From Alteromonas gracilis (lineage in GTDB: Bacteria; Pseudomonadota; Gammaproteobacteria; Enterobacterales; Alteromonadaceae), in NCBI RefSeq assembly GCF_002993325.1, contig NZ_PVNO01000013.1, positions 1 through 64,000 of the forward strand: 64,000 nucleotides of DNA, read 5' to 3'. Below, piece by piece: positions 27,587 through 35,813 of this stretch (its first letter is position 1; each line of letters begins with the position of its first letter). A model generated the notes under the pieces. The model did not search any database, was not told where the DNA came from, and saw only the letters and a list, made by a program, of their open reading frames with translations. Both the position numbers and the translations under genes were made by a program.

Positions 27587-30019
27587 TTAAAAGGTTAAGC
27601 GTGCGTTCACTGCTACAGCGCGAGGTGCACCAATCCAAAAAGCACCTGGGGCAATAGTAGACGCGTAATCTTCGTCAAACAAATTGTTTACTGTAAGGCG
27701 AACTTCAAGCTCTTCTATACCCGGACCAAGATTTTCTATAAACCCACCTACGTAGAAGTCACTCACTATGTAGTCGTCAACTTCGGCAGCATTATAGATA
27801 TCAAGATAACGGCCATCTACGTACTTCGTTGATAGGCCAGCAAAATAATTATCACGAGCCCAGTCGAAGCTCACAACTGCCATAGTATCCGGCGTTCCGA
27901 TAACCGTATTACCCTCAATGGCCACCAAAGACATTTCAGGGTTATTGGGGTCAGCAATGGCGGCTTGAGCATCAGCTAAAGTCTCATACTCCGTTCCTGA
28001 ACTTCCCACTGTCGCCACATACTCAGACTCGCTTAGCGTAATCGATGTGAACAAAGAAAGTTCTTCGGTGAGCGTTATATCTGCTGAAATCTCAAAACCA
28101 CTTGATTCAATACCACCTACGTTTTTGTATCCACCAGCAGCCGCTTCAAGAAAGTCTATTCCCTCTGGCGTTTCGTTACTGGTAAATTGAATACGGTCGT
28201 TAAATTCAATACTGTAGTAAGTGACGCTGGCATTGAAGCCCGGTGATGCGTAGCGGAAACCAACATCAATGTTATCGGCCGTTTCTGGTTTGATAAAACG
28301 AAGATCAGTATCATTTCGCTCAAGTTGAGCATCTTTAATAGCCGCAAAGTTTTCGCCATAGCCAGCAAAGACCTCTAAGCCATCAATAGGTGAAGGTGCA
28401 ACGATACCGGCTGAAAACAGCGTATCTGAATCAGTATTCACCGCTAAGTCATTGGCTGAATCGAAGTTGTCAGTTTTCTCGATATCGACGTTAAACTTCT
28501 TAGCACCTGCGCGAACTCGGGCAAAGCCTAAATCAAGCTCATCTTCCACATAGTACATCAAGGTATCAACTGGGAAAGTTCTGTCGTACTGCACCCAGTA
28601 AGGCACGTTGTCATAATCGACACTAATGGCAGAGTTCGTAACTTTGTGCCAGTCACGCGACTCGTCACGGTCGTAGTCTTCCCACCAAACACCAAAGCGT
28701 AAAGTATTGTCAAAATCGCCAACCTTAGTGTACCAAACGGCATCAGCGTTAAGGCCTATACGCTGTTTGGCATAATGTGTATGGCGGTATGATCCAACAG
28801 GAATTGCACCTTGTTCATGACAACCTGGGTCATACTCTGGCCCAGCTCCTCCGTAAGGGAAAGTTAACGAGCTTTGACAGCCTTCGATTGGGCTAAGCTG
28901 GTTGCCTTGTCTATCGACAAAGTAAATTTGCCCTAGCTCTTGACCACCGAATACTGTATTGCCTACAACGAGTTCTGAATGTCCTTGCGCGCCATCATCG
29001 GTAATATCGACAATGTATGGTGGAACCCATTCGCCGCGACCTTCATTGTCGTGATAGTAAGCGTTTGTCATAAAATCGACCTGGCCAATTGTGAATTCAG
29101 CCTGGAGATAGGCGAATAGATTTTCGCGTAATGTAGACCAACCGCGACGATAAGCCTGATCCTGATAAGGTACTCCAGTCCACTCGTCTGTTAACTGGTC
29201 CCACTCAGGGTTTTGTGCATACTGTGCTAATCCATAAATACGCTGGTAGTTGTCTTCATGAGTATCGTCGTAAGAAAGATAACCAGTAAGAGACACATCG
29301 TTAACAGTAGAGATAAACTTCATTGCCAAATGGTCACGTGTATTCTCTGCCGCCTGCTGCATAAAGTCAGAGCTTTCCTGGCTTGAAAGGCTTATCCACG
29401 CATAGGTATCTTTAAAAATTTCGCCTGTTTCATAGCGTACATAATATTTTGATGCGTCAAACTCACCCGCAGTCACACTCGCTACTAAACCTTGCTCCAT
29501 AGACGGGTCAATGGTTGTAAAATTAAGCGTGCCGCCCAAGGCCTCATGTGAACGTGAGGCTATATCTGCTGTGCCCTGAGATACTTCAACGCCTTTGACG
29601 TTTTCAGTATCGATATAGCGGTTTGCTTTCGCACCACCGCCGTAATTTGAATTACCATTGGCAATTCCGTCTACCGTCATACCAATTTGTTGTTCATTGA
29701 GGTTTACCTGAAACCCACGAATAACGATAGATGTAGACCAGTCATCCGCACCAAAGGTGTCACCTTCGTTAATTAGTACACCAGGTAGATTATCCACCGC
29801 GGCTAGCACGCTACTAAGATTAGCCTGCTGCTTGAACATATCTTCGCTTGTGGCGTTATTTGCGTATGAAACGCTTCGTCCAACAACGGTAATTTCTTCT
29901 ATGCGTTCTTCTTCTGCGCCTGCAGCTTCTTCTGCCATTGCAGAGGAAGGTGCACTTAGGGCAGCCATTGATGAAAGTGCAGCAAGCACCGCTAAAGAGA
30001 GTTTATTGTGTGATTTCAT
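27587..30019 (-). CDS. TonB-dependent outer-membrane receptor
   Basis: Outer-membrane active transporter, 810 aa. The signal peptide is clear (MKSHNKLSLAVLAALSSMAAL..., cleavage after about residue 29, AMA). A TonB-box-like EEITVVG (about 41-47), a plug domain (about 50-160, containing LPGVLINEGD and DGIANG) and a long beta-barrel ending in ARLTF follow. The substrate cannot be read from sequence. The adjacent BetI-type repressor and a palindrome 68-87 bases upstream suggest a choline- or betaine-related compound (inference). Iron-siderophore or sugar uptake are alternatives. Confidence 0.92.
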   Translation of the reverse strand: MKSHNKLSLAVLAALSSMAALSAPSSAMAEEAAGAEEERIEEITVVGRSVSYANNATSEDMFKQQANLSSVLAAVDNLPGVLINEGDTFGADDWSTSIVIRGFQVNLNEQQIGMTVDGIANGNSNYGGGAKANRYIDTENVKGVEVSQGTADIASRSHEALGGTLNFTTIDPSMEQGLVASVTAGEFDASKYYVRYETGEIFKDTYAWISLSSQESSDFMQQAAENTRDHLAMKFISTVNDVSLTGYLSYDDTHEDNYQRIYGLAQYAQNPEWDQLTDEWTGVPYQDQAYRRGWSTLRENLFAYLQAEFTIGQVDFMTNAYYHDNEGRGEWVPPYIVDITDDGAQGHSELVVGNTVFGGQELGQIYFVDRQGNQLSPIEGCQSSLTFPYGGAGPEYDPGCHEQGAIPVGSYRHTHYAKQRIGLNADAVWYTKVGDFDNTLRFGVWWEDYDRDESRDWHKVTNSAISVDYDNVPYWVQYDRTFPVDTLMYYVEDELDLGFARVRAGAKKFNVDIEKTDNFDSANDLAVNTDSDTLFSAGIVAPSPIDGLEVFAGYGENFAAIKDAQLERNDTDLRFIKPETADNIDVGFRYASPGFNASVTYYSIEFNDRIQFTSNETPEGIDFLEAAAGGYKNVGGIESSGFEISADITLTEELSLFTSITLSESEYVATVGSSGTEYETLADAQAAIADPNNPEMSLVAIEGNTVIGTPDTMAVVSFDWARDNYFAGLSTKYVDGRYLDIYNAAEVDDYIVSDFYVGGFIENLGPGIEELEVRLTVNNLFDEDYASTIAPGAFWIGAPRAVAVNARLTF

Positions 30020-30313
30020 GTATTTCCCAGTAGTTTGTATTATTTGTGCACTACTTTAGGGAGGGATTGTTACAGTTACGTTAAGTTTAATTGAACAATC
30101 AATTAATAAAATAGATAGGTCTGGTGAGTAAGTAAAGTTATGCTAAGAAATACCTAAAAGAATAAGTTAGCGATGGGGCCTGATATCTTTTCAACATATC
30201 CGTTAACTTTCTTTGCGCGTTTTTACTTTTCTAGCACTAGCATATGAGAGCAGACAATTATCTGTGCGGAATAGTATTTGATTTAAAAGTTGGAGTGGCG
30301 TCTATTTAGGCAT
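30020..30313. other. Upstream region of the TonB receptor gene
   Basis: Together with the sulP terminator this makes a 354-base gap without genes. It contains the perfect palindrome at 30087-30106. I see no other coding sequence or RNA. Confidence 0.5.
30087..30106. promoter_or_regulatory. Palindrome, possible BetI-type operator
   Basis: TTAATTGA-ACAA-TCAATTAA is a perfect 8-4-8 palindrome, 68-87 bases before the TonB receptor start. Its core TTGAACAATCAA resembles the TTGAAC-GTTCAA type core I recall for BetI operators. Together with the BetI-like gene downstream of the receptor, this suggests direct control. Confidence 0.55.
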
Positions 30314-30338
30314 AAAAAAGCCCTCTCGAAAGAGGGCT
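30314..30338 (-). terminator. Intrinsic terminator of the carbonic anhydrase-sulP operon
   Basis: AGCCCTCT-CGAA-AGAGGGCT is an 8-bp stem with a GNRA-type loop on one strand (TTCG on the other). On the minus strand it is followed by TTTTTT. It lies 36 bases after the sulP stop. Confidence 0.9.
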
Positions 30339-30373
30339 AAAAAGGGAAAAGCGTGTCTTGATTGTGTCTTACT

Positions 30374-32011
30374 TTAAGACTGCGCTGCGGCTTGATAGCT
30401 AGTGTCTTCGCCTTTAGTGCCGCCTACTTGCTTTTTTGCGTAAAGCAATGCGTCGTGTAGGGTCTCAAAGTTAGGAATACCCGGGTGCGCTTCGTTAACA
30501 CCTTCAAGTACCTTATTCACTTCTGAATTAGCACCGCAAATGACCAACTGACGTCCCGCAGCAAGCGCATCTGACGTTACTGTATCCACTGCCATCGCAG
30601 CAGATACGTCCATCAGCGGCACACGGGAGAAATCAAGAATGGTTACTTTAGAACCAGCTTTAACTCGCTCTCTCACGTGGTGACCTAAATCCGCAGCAGC
30701 GCCGAAGCTTAGTGGACCGCCAAAGCTAAAGATTGAAACCTTATCTTTAAGCGACTCTAGAAGCTCGTTCTCTTTAGGGTCATTAAGCGAATCAGGGATC
30801 TTCTTAAGCTCTTCAATTTGTAGCTGAGCAATTTGCTTAACGTAAGCAAGCGCAGCAAATACTACACCTACACCTACCGCAGTGATCAGATCTACAAATA
30901 CCGTTAGTGCCAGTACCATGAGCATCAGGCCAAAGTCCCAGCGAGGGCCTTTGTGAGCGCGCTTCAGATAGCTCCAGTCAATAATATCAAGGCCAACTTT
31001 AACCAAAATACCTGCAAGAACCGCGTGAGGAATTTGCGCAGCTAGCGGGCTAAGGCCTAGCACAATTGCTAGTAGCACCAATGCGTGAACCATACCCGAA
31101 ACGTTGTATTTACCGCCACTGCGAATATTTACAACTGTACGCATAGTCGCACCAGCACCTGCGATACCACCAATAAGACCTGCAAACGTGTTGCCAATAC
31201 CTTGGCCGATAAGTTCTTTGTTACTGTCATGACGAGTACGCGTCATATTGTCAGCGACCAGCGATGTAAGCAGGCTGTCTATCGCGCCTAGTACCGCAAG
31301 AATAAATGCAGCCTCAAGAATGAGCAACGCTTTGCTCTGCTCAAAAACAGGCAGGTGCAAACTTGGTAGACCGGTAGGGATATCGCCTAAAACTGGTACT
31401 GACAGCGCTAAGCTTACTAGCGTACCAATAATGAGCGCCGCAAGTGCTCCAGGCACAAACTTTCCTAGCTGTGGAGGCCACTTATAGGCAATAACAAGTG
31501 TTCCTAGGCCAAGTGCTAAGGTAGCAAAGTCGATATCTGCAAGCGCAGTCGGTAAATAAGACAAAGCACCAATTGTACCGCCCGGAGGCTCGTGTCCCAG
31601 CAAGCGACCAATTTGCAAAATGATAATAATTGCGCCGATGCCCGACATGAAGCCCGATATTACTGGATAAGGCACTAACCGAATGTACTGACCTACACCT
31701 AACACACCGAACACAATCTGGAATATACCTGCTAATATAACCGCCGTGAATATCAGGCTAGCGTCGCCCGAAAGACTTGCAAACAAGCCTGCAAGGACAA
31801 CGACCATTGGCCCTGTGGGGCCAGAAATTTGGGCAGGTGTTCCGCCGAAAAGCGCCGCAAAGAAACCGACAGCGATAGCGCCGTAAAGACCCGCCATTGG
31901 GCCTAAACCTGACGCTACACCTAAGGCAAGCGCCAGTGGTAAAGCAACAATACCGGCAGTCAAACCACCGGTAAAATCACCACGTAAATTAGAAAAATTA
32001 ACTTTCACCAT
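30374..32011 (-). CDS. SulP-family anion transporter, probable bicarbonate uptake
   Basis: Inner-membrane SLC26/SulP transporter, 545 aa, with about 12-14 membrane segments (residues 10-400). These include the QISGPTGPMVVVLAGL region (about 57-72). A cytoplasmic STAS domain follows (about 435-525, with TILDFSRVPLMDVSAAMAV). SulP proteins carry sulfate, bicarbonate or other anions. The immediately upstream beta-carbonic anhydrase (11 bases) points to bicarbonate, as in BicA-like systems. That is an inference from context. Probably regulated by the divergent LysR-type gene. Confidence 0.9.
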   Translation of the reverse strand: MVKVNFSNLRGDFTGGLTAGIVALPLALALGVASGLGPMAGLYGAIAVGFFAALFGGTPAQISGPTGPMVVVLAGLFASLSGDASLIFTAVILAGIFQIVFGVLGVGQYIRLVPYPVISGFMSGIGAIIIILQIGRLLGHEPPGGTIGALSYLPTALADIDFATLALGLGTLVIAYKWPPQLGKFVPGALAALIIGTLVSLALSVPVLGDIPTGLPSLHLPVFEQSKALLILEAAFILAVLGAIDSLLTSLVADNMTRTRHDSNKELIGQGIGNTFAGLIGGIAGAGATMRTVVNIRSGGKYNVSGMVHALVLLAIVLGLSPLAAQIPHAVLAGILVKVGLDIIDWSYLKRAHKGPRWDFGLMLMVLALTVFVDLITAVGVGVVFAALAYVKQIAQLQIEELKKIPDSLNDPKENELLESLKDKVSIFSFGGPLSFGAAADLGHHVRERVKAGSKVTILDFSRVPLMDVSAAMAVDTVTSDALAAGRQLVICGANSEVNKVLEGVNEAHPGIPNFETLHDALLYAKKQVGGTKGEDTSYQAAAQS

Positions 32012-32022
32012 ACTAAAGAGCC

Positions 32023-32676
32023 TTATTCGGCGCGCGCAAGCTGCGCTTCTGCTGTAGACTCATCCATTACGTCGAATTCACCTGATTCAGTGTTGTAATA
32101 AAGTACATCCCCTGAACCAATGTTATACACCCAACCGTGAAGTTTAACTTGTCCAGTCGCTAGTTTTGCTGCAACAGCTGGATGTGTGCGAAGGTGCTGA
32201 ATTTGTTGCACTACATTCTCTTTAGTCACCGCTTCTAGGTCGTCAATTGAAAGCTCTGAATGACCACAGCGCTCTTTTACCACTTCGGTTGCCACACGGC
32301 AGTGACCTAGCCACTCTTTTACATGGGGCAGAGAGTCAAGGCCTGCAGGGTTAATAGCGCCCTTCATTGCACCACAGTCAGTGTGACCACAAACAACAAT
32401 ATGTGAAACGCCTAATGCCGCAACAGCAAATTCGATAGAAGCAGTCATTCCGCCAGTTTGGTTGCTGTGAGGAGGTACAATATTACCCGCATTGCGGCAA
32501 ATGAAAAGCTCACCTGGGTCAGTCTGAGTAACAAGATTCGGGTCGATGCGAGAATCTGAGCACGTGATAAAAAGCACTTCAGGATTTTGGCCGTTTGCAA
32601 GCTTTTGGAACTTAGCTTTCTTGCCCGGATAAACTTCCTTCTGGAATTTAGCAACACCTGAGATAACGTGATCCAT
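32023..32676 (-). CDS. Beta-class carbonic anhydrase
   Basis: Interconverts carbon dioxide and bicarbonate. The 217-aa protein has the zinc ligands C39, H98 and C101 with the D41-R43 dyad (TCSDSRID and CGHTDCGAMKG), and the RNAGNIVPP motif (61-69). It is the first gene of a two-gene operon with the SulP transporter. Together they probably move and equilibrate inorganic carbon for anaplerotic carboxylation or pH balance. A LysR-type site lies about 90 bases upstream in the divergent promoter region. Confidence 0.94.
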   Translation of the reverse strand: MDHVISGVAKFQKEVYPGKKAKFQKLANGQNPEVLFITCSDSRIDPNLVTQTDPGELFICRNAGNIVPPHSNQTGGMTASIEFAVAALGVSHIVVCGHTDCGAMKGAINPAGLDSLPHVKEWLGHCRVATEVVKERCGHSELSIDDLEAVTKENVVQQIQHLRTHPAVAAKLATGQVKLHGWVYNIGSGDVLYYNTESGEFDVMDESTAEAQLARAE

Positions 32677-32766
32677 ATAGAACTCCCAATTTTTTTAATA
32701 ATTGTAATGATTATGTAATTACGTCAGTTTCACTTGATAGATTAATAGTTTAATATACCAACTCGC

Positions 32767-32783
32767 GATAGCTAAATACTATC
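32767..32783. promoter_or_regulatory. LysR-type operator in the divergent promoter region
   Basis: GATAG-N7-CTATC contains the T-N11-A core (ATAG-N7-CTAT) typical of LysR-regulator sites. It lies between the carbonic anhydrase start (about 90 bases away) and the LysR gene start (about 53 bases away). Autoregulation plus control of the operon is the expected arrangement. Confidence 0.6.
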
Positions 32784-32835
32784 ACCACAGATTCAGTGGT
32801 AAAATTAAGTTTAGTAAAAGAAGATATTTCCCACC

Positions 32836-33795
32836 ATGCAATTCAACGGAAAGACGCCGTCAATAAATCAAATACGCTACTTTGTAGCAGTAGCTAAATA
32901 CCTAAGCTTCAGGCAGGCCGCGGGGATACTCGGAATAAGCCAGCCTACTCTGACCAGTCAAATTAGTGCGCTAGAGAACCTCTTAGGCTTAACATTGTTT
33001 GAACGTTCCCGCACCGGCACACTGTTATCGCCTCAAGGTAAGGCACTGCTTGATGCCGCGGAAGAGGTTTTACAATCGTCGCAGAGATTCAGTGAGATTG
33101 CCCGTGACTTATCTGAAGGTGAAGTCGTTACTTATCGCTTGGGTATTCCTCCCACCCTCGGGCCATATTTACTGCCTTTCGTACTTCCTGATTTGCATAA
33201 GAGAAAACCTGGCCTTCGATTTTATGTTCGAGAAGGCGCACCCAATGCGCTTCAACATGGTTTATTGCGTGGGGAGTACGACCTCATTCTCTCTCCGCTA
33301 TCAGGAGAAAATTCACAGTTAATCAAGCAGCCGCTTTTTAATGAACCCTTAAAGTTTGTCACGCCTTCTGATCACAAATTAGCAGGAAAAGCGTTCGTTA
33401 ATCCCAAAGAGATCGCCGGTGAAAAAATACTTACCCTTGAAGATAAACATCATTTTCATCATCAAGTGCAGCGCATTTGTGATGAAATTGGCGCAGACTT
33501 ACAACGTGACTATGAAGGCACAAGTTTGGATACACTGCGTCAAATGGTGGTAATGGGCATGGGCGTGGCATTTCTACCTGGTCTCTATATCCACTCTGAA
33601 TTGCACAAACCTGAAGCACTGCATGTATGTGAGATTGCGAATATGCCAATTGAACGTCAGCATTCTCTGGCGTGGCGAAACACGGCACCAGGTAGAAAAA
33701 CTTTCAGAGACATTTCAATTATCATAAAAGAAATAATAGAAACTCGTCTCTCCGATGCGGTAACAATCGTCAGTACGACGTCAGGTTCTGTTTAA
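32836..33795 (+). CDS. OxyR-like LysR regulator lacking the peroxidatic cysteine
   Basis: LysR-type transcriptional regulator, 319 aa. The N-terminal helix-turn-helix is FRQAAGILGISQPTLTSQISALE (about residues 25-47), followed by a substrate domain resembling OxyR (PPTLGPYLLPFVLP, 105-118). Where OxyR has LEDGHC...C with C199 and C208, this protein reads LEDKHHF...IC. The peroxidatic cysteine is H206, and only C215 remains. It is therefore unlikely to be a peroxide switch. Its divergence from the carbonic anhydrase-SulP operon suggests it controls that operon, perhaps in response to a metabolite. Confidence 0.86.
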   Translation: MQFNGKTPSINQIRYFVAVAKYLSFRQAAGILGISQPTLTSQISALENLLGLTLFERSRTGTLLSPQGKALLDAAEEVLQSSQRFSEIARDLSEGEVVTYRLGIPPTLGPYLLPFVLPDLHKRKPGLRFYVREGAPNALQHGLLRGEYDLILSPLSGENSQLIKQPLFNEPLKFVTPSDHKLAGKAFVNPKEIAGEKILTLEDKHHFHHQVQRICDEIGADLQRDYEGTSLDTLRQMVVMGMGVAFLPGLYIHSELHKPEALHVCEIANMPIERQHSLAWRNTAPGRKTFRDISIIIKEIIETRLSDAVTIVSTTSGSV

Positions 33796-33821
33796 AAAAT
33801 TCTAAACCATATGTGAGCGTT

Positions 33822-34712
33822 ATGATTGATAGGCAACATTTGCGAATTATAAGAGCGATTGATGCAGAAGGCTCGATGACAGAAGCGGCGAAGTCGCTTT
33901 TTCTCACGCAATCGGCGTTAAGCCACGCAATGAAAAAAATAGAAGCCCATTTCAATGTACCATTGTGGAACAAAGATGGTAGAAGACTTACACTCACGCA
34001 GGCAGGTCAAAGCGTACTGGGCTTGGCACATCGGGTTTTACCTCAGTTTGAGCATACTGAAGCACAACTGCGACGTTTTGCTGATGGCAAGCAGGGAATA
34101 TTGCGCATCGGTATGGAGTGCTATCCTTGCTTTGAATGGCTGCTAAAAGTCGTCGCACCTTTTCTGAAAGCGTTTCCTGACGTCGATGTAGATGTCCGCA
34201 GAGCATTCTCCTTCGGTGGTCTTCAAGCGCTACACGGTTACGATATAGATATTTTGCTTACCCCAGATCCGCTCTCACTCGATACGATCACCTACACCCC
34301 TGTATTTGAATATGAACAAGTATTGGTAATGGATAAGCATCACCCTTTGGTAGAGAAACCCTTTATAACACCGAAAGATTTAAGCAACGAAACTCTTATA
34401 ACCTACCCTGTAGAGCTAAGCCGACTTGACGTTTTCACCCATTTTTTGACGCCTGCTAATTGCACGGTGAGGCAGCATAAAACGATTGAAACCACTGAGA
34501 TCATCTTACAAATGGTAGCTGCCGGGCGCGGTGTTACTGCGCTACCTAAATGGTTAATTGATGAATCAAAAGAAAGCGAACTTCTGGCTTGTCGCTCGCT
34601 TGGAGAGCAAGGCGTATCAAAAACCTTGTATTTAGGTCATAGAAAAGCGCAGGACGTATTGGGGTTTGTAGATGATTTCATTAAACTCTCCCAAACCCAC
34701 AAGCCCAGATAA
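33822..34712 (+). CDS. metR: MetR-type LysR regulator of methionine genes
   Basis: LysR-type activator of methionine biosynthesis with homocysteine as co-effector. I choose the ATG at 33822 (296 aa) with GTGAG just upstream. The HTH is MTEAAKSLFLTQSALSHAMKKIE (about residues 18-40). The effector domain has RIGMECYPCFEWL, close to E. coli MetR's RIAIECHSCIQWL, and LITYPVELSRLDVFTHFLTPA, close to MetR's [21 protein letters not shown]. Its nearness to metA and metH genes about 1-6 kb away fits. It starts 26 bases after the OxyR-like gene on the same strand. Confidence 0.9.
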   Translation: MIDRQHLRIIRAIDAEGSMTEAAKSLFLTQSALSHAMKKIEAHFNVPLWNKDGRRLTLTQAGQSVLGLAHRVLPQFEHTEAQLRRFADGKQGILRIGMECYPCFEWLLKVVAPFLKAFPDVDVDVRRAFSFGGLQALHGYDIDILLTPDPLSLDTITYTPVFEYEQVLVMDKHHPLVEKPFITPKDLSNETLITYPVELSRLDVFTHFLTPANCTVRQHKTIETTEIILQMVAAGRGVTALPKWLIDESKESELLACRSLGEQGVSKTLYLGHRKAQDVLGFVDDFIKLSQTHKPR

Positions 34713-34748
34713 ATACGTTGCTCATCGGTTAGACGTTACAGTAAGAAT

Positions 34749-34763
34749 AAAGAAGGCTTCTTT
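34749..34763 (+). terminator. Probable terminator after metR
   Basis: AAAGAA-GGC-TTCTTT, followed by GCTTTTTAT, is a small stem-loop with a T-run 36 bases past metR. A wider pairing of GAAGGCTT with AAGCCTTC near 34813-34820 is also possible. Confidence 0.5.
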
Positions 34764-34847
34764 GCTTTTTATCATGAGCAAATGCGTCACGATAGCGAAA
34801 TCAATTTTTGAAAAGCCTTCCAAACTCTTGTTATTTAGCAATAGGGC

Positions 34848-35132
34848 CTAGCTGTAAAAGCAAAGGTAAGCGGTAGGCGTTGACACTTTTACATCGAAAG
34901 ATTCGTTGGCAGGTACATTGAAACTAGTGCCAGTAACAAACGCCTGCCACTCATCGCTTCCTGGTAACTTAACAACTAATTCGCCTTCGACCACTTTCAT
35001 TAGCTCTTTTTGTGATGTAGAAAAGGTATATTCACCCGGCGACATAACCCCAGATGTACATGGTCCATTTGCAGACTCAAACCCAATCGAGCTTACTTTG
35101 TTGTCGAAATAATGGTTTACTTTAAAGCTCAT
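34848..35132 (-). CDS. ppnP: Pyrimidine/purine nucleoside phosphorylase PpnP
   Basis: Small cupin enzyme (formerly YaiE, DUF1255) that phosphorolyses several nucleosides. I choose the ATG at 35132 (94 aa), preceded by AAAGGAGTAGCT; the upstream start would add 13 residues. The sequence aligns along its length with E. coli YaiE: NEYF-like start, VKSIGF-like segment, [16 protein letters not shown] and [10 protein letters not shown], and a C-terminal PTAYLCFYS. It is the last gene of the minus-strand methionine run, 76 bases after the DUF938 gene. Confidence 0.93.
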   Translation of the reverse strand: MSFKVNHYFDNKVSSIGFESANGPCTSGVMSPGEYTFSTSQKELMKVVEGELVVKLPGSDEWQAFVTGTSFNVPANESFDVKVSTPTAYLCFYS

Positions 35133-35208
35133 AGCTACTCCTTTGATTAGGGGGCTGTTAATATTTACCAAGGTAGTTTTAGCAAAACGTTCAGCCCCTT
35201 GGGCTTAT

Positions 35209-35799
35209 TCAGCGTTTCTGCCAGATAAGCATATGGTTGTTAGCGGGCATGTCGATAATATCGTTTAAGCTTAACTCGCCTGCCCACGCAGTGAGCTCAT
35301 TGATATCACGGTAACCTCCATAGCCTCTTTCTAAAAGCGAGGTATGGAATGCCTGATTACTTTCAGATGTAAATTCACCACCATGAGTAAAAGGGCCATA
35401 CTGACAGAAAACACCGCCTTCGGGTAAGTGTGCTGCCACTGACTCCATTAGCAATTTTGCCTCTTCTTTTTGCATGATATGGGCGGTATTGGCTGAGAAC
35501 ACGCCATCTACGTCAAGATTAGGGAAACTATCTTGCCCAACCGTGAAGGAAATCGGTGACCTAACATTGTCAATGTTCACATCACTTAACCACGAAGAGA
35601 TACCGTCATGATATTGAGGTTGATCGCTTGTGTGCCAAATAAGGTGGGGCAAGTTCTCGGCCAAAAATACCGCATGCTGGCCCGTACCACTGCCAATTTC
35701 CAGTACCTGCTTACAGTTTGCAAAGGTCCGCTCAAGCACGCTTAAAATAGCGCGCTTGTTGTTCTCACAGGCCTGACTGAATGGTTTTTCATACTGCAT
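35209..35799 (-). CDS. DUF938 SAM-dependent methyltransferase
   Basis: Predicted S-adenosylmethionine-dependent methyltransferase, 196 aa, of the DUF938 family. Motif I is VLEIGSGTGQHAVF (about residues 32-45). Its target is unknown. It lies 14 bases after metH (C-terminal part), inside a MetJ-controlled run, so it is probably expressed with methionine synthesis genes. That link fits a SAM-using enzyme but does not identify the substrate. Confidence 0.85.
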   Translation of the reverse strand: MQYEKPFSQACENNKRAILSVLERTFANCKQVLEIGSGTGQHAVFLAENLPHLIWHTSDQPQYHDGISSWLSDVNIDNVRSPISFTVGQDSFPNLDVDGVFSANTAHIMQKEEAKLLMESVAAHLPEGGVFCQYGPFTHGGEFTSESNQAFHTSLLERGYGGYRDINELTAWAGELSLNDIIDMPANNHMLIWQKR

Positions 35800-35813
35800 G
35801 TCGTTTAATAGCG

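Noticed and set aside
27587..27613. Receptor as a siderophore receptor by default
   Set aside because: The sequence alone does not show a siderophore type, and no Fur box or siderophore genes are adjacent, so no substrate is named.
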